A program made the position numbers and the translations under genes. 64,000 bases of DNA from Corynebacterium suranareeae (GTDB lineage: Bacteria > Actinomycetota > Actinomycetes > Mycobacteriales > Mycobacteriaceae): positions 372,001 through 436,000 of the forward strand of contig NZ_AP017369.1 of the NCBI RefSeq assembly GCF_002355155.1. Reading direction: 5' to 3'. A model generated the notes under the pieces. That model saw only the letters and a program-made list of their open reading frames with translations, made no database searches and was not told where the DNA came from. Of the stretch, positions 38,623 through 48,752 are shown piece by piece. The number at the start of each line of letters is the position of its first letter. The stretch's first letter is position 1.

Positions 38623-39078
38623 TTAAAACTCCCTCTTGTCTTTGCTGACGGTGTTTTGGGCGGTGTCAGCGATCTCGCGGCTTGGCCATTCGGCATCGCC
38701 TGGGCGGATCTCCTTGTAAGGGCCTTGGCCTGGGACTCCATGGTCAATTGAAGCGACCGACGGGACGAGGCGCTGTTCCATGTCAGCGATGGATTCAAAA
38801 ACTTCCACGGGATCGGAACCAAACACTGCCTGGATCAGCAAAATAGTGGGGTCGCCGGGATTGCGGGGTTCGCGCAGTCCGAGGGACAGGGTGGAAGGTG
38901 TCGCGGTGATGCAGGTGGACAGGGCGGCGATTTGGAAGTCCGTGGTCACTCGAAGTGGGTAGCGGATAACAACGGGGTTGAAGCCAGTGTCTTTTTTCAC
39001 CGCGGCGGTGATTACGCTGAAGCCAGAGAGGAAAATCTGGCCGATCAGCCACGGAATGAATTTCAGGGCGTTAAGCAT
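38623..39078 (-). CDS. mrpE: Mrp antiporter subunit E
   Basis: 151 residues of the MnhE family; one or two N-terminal helices (FIPWLIGQIFLSGFSVITAAV), then a soluble part with LSTCITATPSTLSLG. Starts overlapping the mrpD stop by one base. Confidence 0.92.
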   Translation of the reverse strand: MLNALKFIPWLIGQIFLSGFSVITAAVKKDTGFNPVVIRYPLRVTTDFQIAALSTCITATPSTLSLGLREPRNPGDPTILLIQAVFGSDPVEVFESIADMEQRLVPSVASIDHGVPGQGPYKEIRPGDAEWPSREIADTAQNTVSKDKREF

Positions 39079-40610
39079 TAGTTTCCTCCCTGGTAGCTAG
39101 GGCTTGGCACACCAATGGCATTTTCACCGAGCACGGCCTGCTGATATGCATCGGTGTTCAAGAGGCCGTCGGTGGCGGTGAGGGTCGCGTCGATAAGCGG
39201 GCCCGCGAAGATGAACATGCCTACCGATAAAATGACAAGGCTGAGTGCTGGGGCGATTTTTGCGGCGCTGATGCGCAGCTGCGGCGAAACGCCGCGCTGC
39301 TGCATCGAGCCACCCCAAAAGACTTCGCGCCACACGCGGATCATGGAGAACAGCGCACCGATGCTGGCGATGATGATTGCGGCGATAGCGATCCATGCTG
39401 CGACATTGCCGACGCGGGCGATTTCCAGCAGGATCAGCGCTTTGCCCCACATACCCGAAAACGGTGGGAAACCGACAACAGAGAAGGCACCTGCGGCGAA
39501 CACTGCTGCGACGACGGGCTCGCGGCGCGCAAGGCCGGACAGTTTGGACAGCATGCCGGTGCCGTAGGTTTCTTCGATCGCGCCGGAGGTCAGGACCAGC
39601 GCGCCGATGGTGATCATGTGGTGCAAGGTGTACAACAAACCAGCGGCGAGTGCGCGCTGTGGATCGTCGGAGGTAAACGCCATCATGATGAGAATGAATG
39701 GCATGCCGTTGACCATTTGGTAGGCAAGGACGCGGCGGATGGAGTTTTCACCAAGGCCTGCGAAGCCACCGACCAGCATGGATACCACCATGAAGGCCAC
39801 GATCAGCCAGTTCCAGGTGGGATCGATGTCAAAGATGTGCACCCAAATGCGGTAGAGCATGTAGACCGCGACTTTGGTGTGCAAACCAGAGAACAAGCCC
39901 ATCACGGCAGCAGAGGTACCGGGGTAGGTGCGGGGCAGCCAGGTGTGGACGGGGAAAACTCCGGCCTTAACGGCGATGGCGATAACCACGATGCCCATGG
40001 CGGTGGCAGCCAGTGGGTTGCCCTCTACGACATCTTGAAGCGCTGCGATATTTACAGAACCGACAACGCCGTAGACAATCGCCACACCTGCAACCAGCAG
40101 GGTCGACGCGGACAGGTTAACCAGCACGAAAATTCGGCCAGACGCCAGGCGTGCCCAAGTACCAGTCATGGCGATCAAACCGTAGGACGGCAGCAGCATG
40201 ACTTCGATGAACACGAAGAAGTTGAACAGATCGGCGGTCAGAAGAGCACCGTTAACGCCCGTGATCAGCATCAATGTGAGCGCTGGGTAGAAACGTGCGC
40301 GGGTTTCACCAACGATGGTGGCAAACCAGTTGGCGGTGACAGCCACGATGGAGGTGGTGATCAACATGATGGCGCTGAACGTATCGGCAGCAAAGGGGAT
40401 TGCCACGCCACCAACATAAAGGCCCACGTTGTGAGCAATCGGGCCGTGTTCAGCGGTGTGTGCAAACAGCCAGATGCCAGCAAAAATACCCGCGAAAGGC
40501 ACGATGATGTGCAAAATATCGCGGATGAGACGCCACGGCAGAAGCACCGCAATGGCAGAGGCAGCAAGGGGAACTGCAACGAAAATAGGAAGGAGAACAT
40601 CCATGGCCAT
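39078..40610 (-). CDS. mrpD: Mrp antiporter subunit D
   Basis: 510 residues, about 14 helices, related to proton-pumping subunits of complex I. The conserved Lys in KAGVFPVHTWLPRTYPGTSAAVMGLFSG and a Glu in FNFFVFIEVMLLPSYG are present. ATG 40610 has GGAGGA ten bases before it. Confidence 0.95.
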   Translation of the reverse strand: MAMDVLLPIFVAVPLAASAIAVLLPWRLIRDILHIIVPFAGIFAGIWLFAHTAEHGPIAHNVGLYVGGVAIPFAADTFSAIMLITTSIVAVTANWFATIVGETRARFYPALTLMLITGVNGALLTADLFNFFVFIEVMLLPSYGLIAMTGTWARLASGRIFVLVNLSASTLLVAGVAIVYGVVGSVNIAALQDVVEGNPLAATAMGIVVIAIAVKAGVFPVHTWLPRTYPGTSAAVMGLFSGLHTKVAVYMLYRIWVHIFDIDPTWNWLIVAFMVVSMLVGGFAGLGENSIRRVLAYQMVNGMPFILIMMAFTSDDPQRALAAGLLYTLHHMITIGALVLTSGAIEETYGTGMLSKLSGLARREPVVAAVFAAGAFSVVGFPPFSGMWGKALILLEIARVGNVAAWIAIAAIIIASIGALFSMIRVWREVFWGGSMQQRGVSPQLRISAAKIAPALSLVILSVGMFIFAGPLIDATLTATDGLLNTDAYQQAVLGENAIGVPSPSYQGGN

Positions 40611-40994
40611 TTAAGCTTTATCCTCCTGGTCAGTTGGGTTGATCACGGAGCGAGCTGAAGTGGTCAAAGGGGATTGATCATCATCCGGTTCGATTGAGCG
40701 GGTGTCATCGCCACGTCCCAAAGCTGCCAACGCCAACATGATGGTGGTGGTCGCCATGGCGATCACGATCGCAGTCAGCACGAACGCCTGGGGGAGGGGA
40801 TCGGCGGCGTCGGCAAGCGCGGTGCGGTCTGGGAATGCTTCGCCACGCCACGCTGGAACGCCGGAGTACAAAATGGTGAGGTTGGCGGCGTGGCCGATTA
40901 ATGACATGCCGAAAACGATGCGCACCATGCCGCGCTGCTGGATGAGGTAGACACCTCCGCCGAATAGGATTGCCACGGTGAATGCGAGAATCAT
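40611..40994 (-). CDS. mrpC: Mrp antiporter subunit C
   Basis: 127 residues, related to NuoK: three helices with LIGHAANLTILYSG and LPQAFVLTAIVIAMATTTIMLAL, then a hydrophilic tail. Its start overlaps the mrpA stop by four bases. Confidence 0.93.
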   Translation of the reverse strand: MILAFTVAILFGGGVYLIQQRGMVRIVFGMSLIGHAANLTILYSGVPAWRGEAFPDRTALADAADPLPQAFVLTAIVIAMATTTIMLALAALGRGDDTRSIEPDDDQSPLTTSARSVINPTDQEDKA

Positions 40995-43885
40995 CGGGTT
41001 ACCTCCTTAGAGTTTCCACTTGCTGGGTTCATTGGCTCCGGCCAGTCTTCATCGCCATCTGGTTCAGGTTCCACAGCTGGGGTTGCCGGAAGTGGTCCGC
41101 TTTGGCGGGCGTAATCCAGATCCTTGATGTCAGAGCCTGGGCGCAGGTAACCGCCGAGGCCGTTGATAGCCATGGACACCATGCCGAGCACGGCGAGGTA
41201 AACGCCGAGGTCGAAGATCATCGAGGTGGTCCAGTGCTGGCCTGCGAAGTTGAAGTGGATGGCGTAGAGGAAGGAACCGTGGGTCAGACCCAAAACGCCG
41301 GAGAACACGGCCATCAAGATGCCGATTCCGGTGAGGATGAATGGGACGTTTTGGTTGAATATGCGACCATCGCGGGCTTTAGATAGGTACAGGTACATCA
41401 GCGCTGCGCCAGCAATCAGTGCTGCGATGAATCCACCGCCTGGATCGTTGTGTCCACGCATGAACACAATGAAGCTTAAGAAGCACAGTGCGGGAACAAG
41501 CACTTTAACCAGCATGCGCAACGGAATGGAGTTGAGCTGGGATTGACCAAATGGGCGAGGGTGGGTGCCCTTGGCAAAAGGATGGCGAGGCATTGATGCC
41601 ACGACAGCGCCGATAACCACAGCAGCCATGCCCAGTACGGAAAGCTCGCCCAAAGTATCAAGTGCACGGAATTCCACCAAAATGGTGTTCACTACGTTGG
41701 CACCGGAGGTGATCTCTGGTCCTTCGTTGAGGTACCACATGGCTAGTTCGGAGCGTTCGTGTCTTCCAAGCAGACCCCACACGGCCATGAATGCTGCGAA
41801 AGCAGCCAATACGGAGACCAAAACGGTGCTGCGTCTGCGGCTGTGTTTGATGCGCTTGAATTTGTTGGGTTGGTGGCGGATGACCATCATGATGATCACC
41901 ACTACGAGGCCTTCTACCAAGAACTGGGTCAGCGCAACATCGGGCGCGCCAAGCAGCAACATTTGGAAGGACACACCCACACCAACGGTTCCTACTAGAA
42001 CAGCTGCACTCAAGCGGTTACGGGTGGTCACCAGGCCGAAGACAGACAAACCGATGATTGCCAGTGGAATCAGATCCACCCAGTGATCAATGCCTGGCTG
42101 TTTCGGTGCAAGCTGGATAGAAGGGTGGAGGGTGGCAAACGCTGCCAGCGCCCACAGCAGCACGATGAGGCTAACTAGGTGCCTACGGGGGCTCATGGAA
42201 TCGGCCATGCGGCCAAAAGTTTTGCCCAAAAGGTTCGCGCGGTAGACCAGCATAGATAAGGTGTCGTTGCCGGTTGCGATGGGAAATGGGCTGGTTTCTG
42301 CGATCTTCCACAGTTCTTTTCGGAAGATAACTCCTAGAACACCAGCTGCCAGCACACCTAAAGAAATCAGCAGCGGGGTGTTCACACCATGCCAAAGCGC
42401 AAGGTGCAGGTGCGCTGACTCCCCGGCAGCGGAGGTGGCGGCGGCGGAGAGGGGGGCGTCGAAAAGCGAAAGGACAAGCACTAAAGGCAACGACATGAGC
42501 CCAGGCAGCGCTGCTGGAAGCCACAGGGAAACCGGGGCTTCTTTGACATGTGACATGTTGCGTGGGCCGTCGACGAAGGCGCCGAGGACCAATTTAGCTG
42601 AATATGTGAAGGTTAAAACTGCGCCGATTGCCGCTCCGACCAGCAGTAATACCACATAAGAGTTGCCGATTGGGGCGTCTAGGAACGCGGTGAGCATGCC
42701 TTCTTTGGACACAAATCCCAGCAAAGGCGGGACCGCAGCCATGGATAGTGCGCCGATTAATACCGAGACGAACGTGAACGGCATCTTTTTCACTAAGAAT
42801 CCCAGGCGGCGAATATCGCGCGTGCCGGTTTGATGGTCAATCACGCCAATGAGCATGAACAAAGAAGACTTAAACAGCGCATGGCTTAACGTGTGCACAA
42901 TGGCAGCGCCGAGGGCGAAAGGCGTGCCCACGCCGATGGTCGCCACGATCCAACCCAAATGCGACACCGTGGAATACGCGGTGAGTTTTTTCAGATCAGT
43001 TTTCTGCACCGCGAAATACGCCGACATAATCGCAGTGCCCATACCAATGATGATGAGCAGCCAATTCCACACTGCAACATCGTGGAACACAATGCTGAAA
43101 CGCAGAAGTAGATAAATACCGGCCTTGACCACAGCAGCAGCGTGTAGGAAAGCAGAAACTGGAGTTGCTGCAGCCATCGCCTCAGGCAGCCAGAAGTGGA
43201 AGGGGAATTGTGCAGATTTAGTGAATGCGGAGATAGCAATCAATACCGCAATCACCGCAGTTACAACTGGCTTGTCCGCCCAGAAAGTAGAGTGCAAAAT
43301 GCCATCTAAACTGGTGGTTTCCGCCTGCACCGCAGCGATAGCCACCGCAGTGAGCAAAGTCAGTCCACCGAAGAACGTCAAAATCAATGTGCGGATTGAT
43401 CCTGATTCACCGGAAGAACCAGAGCGCGCAATCAGCATGAACGAGGCGAGTGAAACCAGCTCCCACGCAACGAAGAGAACAAAGACGTCATCGGCAAGAA
43501 CAAGCAGCAAAATGGCGGCGGTAAAAGCCGTCATGATGGTGTAAAAACTAATATTGCCCTTTTTCCGAGGCAAATATTCTGCAGAATAAATAAACACCAC
43601 GGCGCCGATAACCAGCGCTAGAAGTGCAAAAAACAGACTCAAAGCATCCGCGCGCAACGCAAAATTAACGTCTATGCCAGTGCCCAAAACATCACGAACC
43701 CACGTGACATCCCAGGTCAGTGCTTGACCATCCAGGATCGGCCCGGCTTCACGCACCAAAAAATATGCGGCGACTGCAAAGATCGCAGCCAGAGGCCATC
43801 CAGCTTTTCGATCAATCACCTTGACCGAAATTGGCGCAAAAATCACTGAGATCACAGCAAGCGCCACAACAAATAGCAAACTCAT
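40991..43885 (-). CDS. mrpA: Mrp antiporter subunits A and B, fused
   Basis: 964 residues: an NuoL-like MrpA portion (LLVLADDVFVLFVAWELVSLASF; SAQFPFHFWLPEAMAAATPVSAFLHAA with functional Glu/Lys positions) to about residue 700, then the MrpB-like portion (LRMLVKVLVPALCFLSFIVFMRGHNDPGGGFIAALIAGAALMYLY). A-B fusion is the usual state in actinobacteria. First gene of the operon; a weak AGGGA site lies before ATG 43885. Confidence 0.95.
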   Translation of the reverse strand: MSLLFVVALAVISVIFAPISVKVIDRKAGWPLAAIFAVAAYFLVREAGPILDGQALTWDVTWVRDVLGTGIDVNFALRADALSLFFALLALVIGAVVFIYSAEYLPRKKGNISFYTIMTAFTAAILLLVLADDVFVLFVAWELVSLASFMLIARSGSSGESGSIRTLILTFFGGLTLLTAVAIAAVQAETTSLDGILHSTFWADKPVVTAVIAVLIAISAFTKSAQFPFHFWLPEAMAAATPVSAFLHAAAVVKAGIYLLLRFSIVFHDVAVWNWLLIIIGMGTAIMSAYFAVQKTDLKKLTAYSTVSHLGWIVATIGVGTPFALGAAIVHTLSHALFKSSLFMLIGVIDHQTGTRDIRRLGFLVKKMPFTFVSVLIGALSMAAVPPLLGFVSKEGMLTAFLDAPIGNSYVVLLLVGAAIGAVLTFTYSAKLVLGAFVDGPRNMSHVKEAPVSLWLPAALPGLMSLPLVLVLSLFDAPLSAAATSAAGESAHLHLALWHGVNTPLLISLGVLAAGVLGVIFRKELWKIAETSPFPIATGNDTLSMLVYRANLLGKTFGRMADSMSPRRHLVSLIVLLWALAAFATLHPSIQLAPKQPGIDHWVDLIPLAIIGLSVFGLVTTRNRLSAAVLVGTVGVGVSFQMLLLGAPDVALTQFLVEGLVVVIIMMVIRHQPNKFKRIKHSRRRSTVLVSVLAAFAAFMAVWGLLGRHERSELAMWYLNEGPEITSGANVVNTILVEFRALDTLGELSVLGMAAVVIGAVVASMPRHPFAKGTHPRPFGQSQLNSIPLRMLVKVLVPALCFLSFIVFMRGHNDPGGGFIAALIAGAALMYLYLSKARDGRIFNQNVPFILTGIGILMAVFSGVLGLTHGSFLYAIHFNFAGQHWTTSMIFDLGVYLAVLGMVSMAINGLGGYLRPGSDIKDLDYARQSGPLPATPAVEPEPDGDEDWPEPMNPASGNSKEVTR

Positions 43886-44059
43886 GCAATATCCCTAATT
43901 ACCCATTGAACCCGACCTATAACGAAGGCTTTCGCTGTGATGCAGGAGGGTATTTACCTTAAAATTTGATCAACTACAAAACTACTTCAGTCGGTTAGCA
44001 AGAGCACATTTCGGTGCGCCTCCCTGATAAACCTCTAAACAATAACTAAATTGCACACT

Positions 44060-45523
44060 ATGTCTGCTGCTACACGATCAAGAAAAATCTTGACTGCCCT
44101 CCTGCTCTTAATCCCGCTCATCGCGGGCACCATTTATGCCGCCGCCATCAATCTGGATGTCTCACGCGCGTGGTCATCAGCAGACGAGGTCACCGGCGCG
44201 CCTGCAGCATCCGTAGCCACCAACAATGAGGAGCTTATCGACGCCCGCCGCGCCGCCGGTGAAGCCGGTGTTCAAGCTGGCTTCCTCGCCTCAGGCACTG
44301 AGGAATTAACCGCAGGAACACAACAGCTTATCGACGGCGCCGCCCCGCTAGCCGAAAGCGTTACTGCCGCGGCTGACGGTGCAGCACAACTCCACGATGG
44401 TCTTGTGCAACTCCAAGCTGGTACTGGACAAATGGGCACCGGCGCAACCGAGATCGCCGATGGTGTCCAAAATGCCGTTGAACAAATCGGCGGCCTTGTG
44501 ATTGTGCAGCAGCAACTCGGGGCCGCTCTTGATGAAGCAGACAAACAACTCGCGGCAAGCAAAGTTCCCGAAGCGCAAAACCTACGCAAGCAGATTTCCG
44601 ATGTTCGCAGCCAACTAGAAAACTTAGGTATCTCCGTAGAGATGACCGACCAACTTGATCAACTGCGCACCGGTACCCGCGACCTGGCCAACCAATTAGC
44701 TGTACCTGGTTATGGATTCCACGACGGTATTTACAGCGCCACCAACGGAGCAGCGGAACTATCTGCAGGTTTGAAAGAACTAGAAGCAGGCGTTGGAACA
44801 GCGGTTGAAGGTTTTACCGCACTCGATGAGGGCGCAAACCGACTAGAATCCATGGCTGCACTCAATGAAGAGAAAACCTCCGCCGTCCAACGCGCTCTCC
44901 CAGTACCCCAAGTTCCAGCCGGTGCGATTGAAGCCGCAGCAGATGAAGAACGAACCAGCGCACTAGCACCGATGTACGCCTTCTTGATCTCTGCACTGGT
45001 CATGCTTGCTGGTGCTGCACTTGGATGGGCAACGCTGAAAAACTACTGGCTGCTGGCCTTTGCTGTCATTGGTGTCACTGCAATCGGTGGCATCATCTTG
45101 TTCACCGTAGCTCTAGGTATGTCGGTAGCGGCACTCTTCGGAGCTCTAGGCATTTTGCTTCTTGCCACCGTTGTTGCCGGAATTCTCTCCCGCGTACTTC
45201 TTGACATGATGGGAACTACCGGCGCCATTGTGGTTTCTGTGCTGGGATGGGTAGCCCAAGCTGCAGTAATTGGCCATGTATGGAGTGTTACCGCAGTATC
45301 CGATATTGCCCTTGTGTGGCGGGTAGTTGCTGGCATGATGCCACTGCATTACCCCACATTTGCAGTGACCTCCATTGGTAATGGTGGATCAGCTGCAGCG
45401 ATCTGGATGTCTGTTGCTGTGTTGTTAGCAATGGGTGTGATTGGGGCTGTGATGCTTCGGAAGCCTAAAGCTGCTGCAGCAGTATCAGCCGAAGAAGAGT
45501 CGCATGATGAAGTAGAAGACTGA
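44060..45523 (+). CDS. YhgE/Pip-like membrane protein with helical repeat domain
   Basis: 487 residues. One N-terminal helix (ILTALLLLIPLIAGTIYAAA), an extracytoplasmic domain with the recurrent LxxGxxxL pattern of phage-infection-protein-like coiled repeats (GTQQLIDGAAPLAESV, GAAQLHDGLVQLQAG, GAAELSAGLKELEAG), then about six helices. Usually ABC-2-related and part of surface export. ATG 44060 is preferred over TTG 44051; no ribosome site. It ends overlapping madM by 39 bases. Confidence 0.8.
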   Translation: MSAATRSRKILTALLLLIPLIAGTIYAAAINLDVSRAWSSADEVTGAPAASVATNNEELIDARRAAGEAGVQAGFLASGTEELTAGTQQLIDGAAPLAESVTAAADGAAQLHDGLVQLQAGTGQMGTGATEIADGVQNAVEQIGGLVIVQQQLGAALDEADKQLAASKVPEAQNLRKQISDVRSQLENLGISVEMTDQLDQLRTGTRDLANQLAVPGYGFHDGIYSATNGAAELSAGLKELEAGVGTAVEGFTALDEGANRLESMAALNEEKTSAVQRALPVPQVPAGAIEAAADEERTSALAPMYAFLISALVMLAGAALGWATLKNYWLLAFAVIGVTAIGGIILFTVALGMSVAALFGALGILLLATVVAGILSRVLLDMMGTTGAIVVSVLGWVAQAAVIGHVWSVTAVSDIALVWRVVAGMMPLHYPTFAVTSIGNGGSAAAIWMSVAVLLAMGVIGAVMLRKPKAAAAVSAEEESHDEVED

Positions 45524-46246
45524 TGGTGCCAACAGGCAACCAAGTCCGGTGTAAAACGTTGCGGTCATCGCGCCATAAGGTACAAGTCGCTGATCTGTCG
45601 CAGCAAGACCTCCGGCCACTCCTGAGGTAGTGCCCATGAGTCCGCCGAAAGCCATGGCAGATTTTGGATTATTCAATCCGATGTACTTTGCGGCAAGCGG
45701 GGTGCCAACCATGACTAAAACGGATTTCACCAGACCAATAGCTACTGACAGTGCGATGATTTCTGAACTTGCACCAATTGCTGTGCCTGTGACAGGTCCA
45801 ACGATATAGGTGGCAGCACCTGCACCGACCGTGGCTAGGGATTCAGGGTCACGGTAGCCAAAAGCAAACGCAATGATCGCGCCGATGGCAAACGAACCGA
45901 AAATTCCGATAAATAGTGCAATCGCACCCGCAGCGCCAGCTCTTTTGATTTCTCGAACATCCACACCATACGCGGTGGAGATGATGGCGAAATCTCGCAA
46001 CATTGATCCGCCGAGGATTGCCATTCCGCTAAACGCTGCAATATCACTGATACCTTTTGTGCCACCCGTGTAATTTCCGGCAAAGAAGGCTAGAACCAAG
46101 GCCAATGTGATGGCGATAGCTGATCCGTGAAGCCGTCCCTTGGTAGCTTTTCGGGAGATAAAGTTTGACACCAGCATCAATGCGCCGACGCACGCGAAGG
46201 CAAAAACCAAACCATTTTTTTGAATGATCTCATTCACGATATCCAT
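45485..46246 (-). CDS. madM: Malonate transporter subunit MadM
   Basis: 253 residues, about eight helices; the family signature region IAAFSGMAILGGSMLRDFAIISTAYG and GAGAATYIVGPVTGTAIGASSE is present. Works with MadL to import malonate (Na+-dependent in related systems). Nine bases after madL. Confidence 0.9.
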   Translation of the reverse strand: MDIVNEIIQKNGLVFAFACVGALMLVSNFISRKATKGRLHGSAIAITLALVLAFFAGNYTGGTKGISDIAAFSGMAILGGSMLRDFAIISTAYGVDVREIKRAGAAGAIALFIGIFGSFAIGAIIAFAFGYRDPESLATVGAGAATYIVGPVTGTAIGASSEIIALSVAIGLVKSVLVMVGTPLAAKYIGLNNPKSAMAFGGLMGTTSGVAGGLAATDQRLVPYGAMTATFYTGLGCLLAPSVFYFIMRLFFG

Positions 46247-46255
46247 GGTGATCTC

Positions 46256-46696
46256 CTAGCTTTTCTCTGCCGAGTTAGACACAAGCGGTTTTTCTACTTC
46301 TAATTCCGTAGCTTCTTCATGCAGCGGTGGGAGTGGTTCAGAAGGCTTGCCGATCTTTGAAAGAATTGGAACCATGCCGGCGCAGCACACCACGGTGACT
46401 ACTCCTGCGACAAGTGCCATTACTCCGCCGTCAACAGCGCCGGCGACGTTTTGAATTGATGACATTCCCACGACGATGGGGATATACATTGAGGACCAGA
46501 ACAGGATTCCTTGTTTGGTGGGTTCTGGCATAAGTCCCTTTTTGCGGAGCCAACCAGTGACAAAAATCAGCATCACCATTGCGAATCCGACGCCTCCGAT
46601 ATCTGCGTCTACTCCCATGAGGTTGCCGAGGAAAGTGCCAAGGATTTGCCCAATCAGCATGCATATTGCCAGGGCGGCTGTGCCATAAAGAATCAT
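46256..46696 (-). CDS. madL: Malonate transporter subunit MadL
   Basis: 146 residues, four helices, with ICMLIGQILGTFLGNLMGVDADIGGVGFAM and SSMYIPIVVGMSSIQNVAGA typical of MadL. A charged C-terminal tail of 25 residues is unusual but harmless. Divergent from the LysR gene. Confidence 0.9.
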   Translation of the reverse strand: MILYGTAALAICMLIGQILGTFLGNLMGVDADIGGVGFAMVMLIFVTGWLRKKGLMPEPTKQGILFWSSMYIPIVVGMSSIQNVAGAVDGGVMALVAGVVTVVCCAGMVPILSKIGKPSEPLPPLHEEATELEVEKPLVSNSAEKS

Positions 46697-46850
46697 TGTT
46701 GTTCCTAAGTCTCGTGCCTTATTAAAGGCGAGATGTATTGATGGACATTTGGATACTCACAGTTTGAAAAATAGTGTGCTCTACAACAGTGTGAAGCATC
46801 TTAAGTGAGCTTGCCCACAATATTGCCAAGGTGAGTGGGCTCACACTAAT

Positions 46851-47855
46851 ATGAAATCCGAAAGATTCATGCAAAAACGCATGGAATATAGATTGCGGAT
46901 CAATCGCTTGATTGGAGTCGAAACAAAGTCTGTGAACCTACCCATTGATCACTACTTATCCCAGCTTGTAGGTATTCTTCCTGTCCTTCGGGAGCTACGC
47001 AGGGGAGAAACCATCACGCAAACAGCAACACGTTTAGGCATGTCCCAGCCTGCGTTGTCGCGCACCATTTCACGGTGGGAGTCTGAACTGTCAGTGCGTT
47101 TGGTTGAACGCCGGGGTCGGGGAATAGAACTAACTGCTGAAGGCGCAGCTTTAGCCGATGCAGCAATTGAAGCGCTATCAGTGTTTCAACCTGCATTAGA
47201 AGATCTTTTGGGAGACAGGAATTTAAGGCCTGTGCGGCTTGGCACGCTTCGTTCCATCGCAGGTGAGCTTGGTCCATTAATTGGCAGAAGTAGTTTGCCT
47301 GCCAATGTCAGCATCACAGAAGGTTCATCGGATGATTTGCTGTGGCTGATTGAACGTGGGGAGATCGATGCGGCAATAATTGGGCCGAAGCCAACAGATG
47401 CCCGATTCACGTGGCAATTTATCCGCAATCAGGAGATTGTGTTGGTGGTGCCTAAAGATCACAGGCTTGCCCGACATGATGCGGTTGAATTGAAAGAAGT
47501 GGAAGGCGAACACTTTGTCGCCATGACTAATAAATACACCACGCGGGATCTTGCCGATCAGCTGTGTGCGGAGGCCGGAATCTCCCCAACGATTTCGGTG
47601 GAATCAGATTCTTCCTACACGTTGCGCACCTACGTGGCTTCTGGATTGGGTTTGTGCATTTTGCCGGAAATTATGGCCGATTTAGATCCTAATATTGCAA
47701 CGGTGCAGGTTAGGCGCCCCAACGGGGAGCTAGCCACCAGGGAGATCGGTCTGGTTAAGATGGCAGGGCGCCCGCTGCCGACGCAGGTCAACGCGACCTT
47801 GCGCATGCTGCTTGCACGCCCCATTAATGCTTTTCGACGCCCACCTTCACCATAG
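46851..47855 (+). CDS. mdcR: LysR-type regulator of malonate genes
   Basis: 334 residues as annotated; the helix-turn-helix is unusually far in (ETITQTATRLGMSQPALSRTISRWESEL, about 58-85), so GTG 46932 giving 307 residues may be the real start. The C-terminal effector domain is complete. Divergent from madLM and convergent with the mdc operon, which fits control of both. Its 3' end overlaps mdcH by 32 bases. Confidence 0.82.
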   Translation: MKSERFMQKRMEYRLRINRLIGVETKSVNLPIDHYLSQLVGILPVLRELRRGETITQTATRLGMSQPALSRTISRWESELSVRLVERRGRGIELTAEGAALADAAIEALSVFQPALEDLLGDRNLRPVRLGTLRSIAGELGPLIGRSSLPANVSITEGSSDDLLWLIERGEIDAAIIGPKPTDARFTWQFIRNQEIVLVVPKDHRLARHDAVELKEVEGEHFVAMTNKYTTRDLADQLCAEAGISPTISVESDSSYTLRTYVASGLGLCILPEIMADLDPNIATVQVRRPNGELATREIGLVKMAGRPLPTQVNATLRMLLARPINAFRRPPSP

Positions 47856-48750
47856 TTTCCTCCACGCCGACATTATCTACGCACCATCCGGTGTAGTCGG
47901 TATCCAACCCCCGAAGCAGTCCAATCAAAGTGTTGCCGGGGGAGACCTGTATCCAGTCAGTCACTCCGCGTTCTGCAAGTGAAGCGATACCAGGTCCCCA
48001 CTTCACTGGTTGATCGATTACTTCTATTAGGTCATTTTTAACCTGTGGTCCAGTGCGGATCATTCGGCTGGAAGAGTTAGCAAGCAGCGGATACCGGGGT
48101 GATTCTACGGTTGTATGCTCCATTGCTTTTGCCACTGCGATCCTCGCAGGCGACATCAACGCGCTATGAGCGGGGACTGCAACTTTAAGCCTCTTTATTT
48201 TCCGTGCTCCGAGGCTTGCACCAAGTGCTTCCATCTTCTCTAACGCTGCATGCGAACCAGAGACCGTGGATTGCTCTGCTGAATTAAGATTGGAAAGCCA
48301 GATCTCTTCGCCTTCTGCACGCAAGGAATCCACCGCTTTAGACAACGCCACTCGGTTAAGCCCGATCACCGCTGACATACCGTAATCACCCGGGGCAGCA
48401 TTGTGCATCGTGCGAGCACGGATATCAACCAACCGGACAGCATCCTCGAAGTTTAGTGAACCAGCCGCAACAGCTGCACTCCATGCCCCCAAAGAATGCC
48501 CCGCTCCAAATTGTGGCACCAGCCCACGTTGTTGAAGTTCCAAAGCCATGCCAGATTGCAGGATTAATAAAGAAAGTTGCACCCCACGGGTGTTGGCAAG
48601 TGACTCTTCCCGATCAAGTAAAAGCGCATCCTCGCCCAACACATCACTTGCAATGGTGACGCATTCCTTGACTTTTTCCAGTGCTAGCCAATGATGCAGC
48701 ATGCCAATTTTTTGGCTACCTTGGCCACCAAAAAGCAGTGTGAGAACCAT
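47824..48750 (-). CDS. mdcH: Malonyl-CoA:acyl carrier protein transacylase MdcH
   Basis: 308 residues from ATG 48750 (GGAGG six bases upstream). FabD-like: GGQGSQKIGM, active-site Ser in GHSLGAWSAAVAAG, and VPAHSALM with catalytic His. Loads malonyl onto the carrier to start the decarboxylase cycle. Last gene of the mdc operon; overlaps mdcG by a tail. Confidence 0.9.
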   Translation of the reverse strand: MVLTLLFGGQGSQKIGMLHHWLALEKVKECVTIASDVLGEDALLLDREESLANTRGVQLSLLILQSGMALELQQRGLVPQFGAGHSLGAWSAAVAAGSLNFEDAVRLVDIRARTMHNAAPGDYGMSAVIGLNRVALSKAVDSLRAEGEEIWLSNLNSAEQSTVSGSHAALEKMEALGASLGARKIKRLKVAVPAHSALMSPARIAVAKAMEHTTVESPRYPLLANSSSRMIRTGPQVKNDLIEVIDQPVKWGPGIASLAERGVTDWIQVSPGNTLIGLLRGLDTDYTGWCVDNVGVEETMVKVGVEKH

Positions 48751-48752
48751 GA

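Noticed and set aside
39618..40658. 346-codon open frame antisense to mrpD
   Set aside because: The product is hydrophilic His/Gln/Asn-rich, as expected for the antisense of a membrane protein gene.
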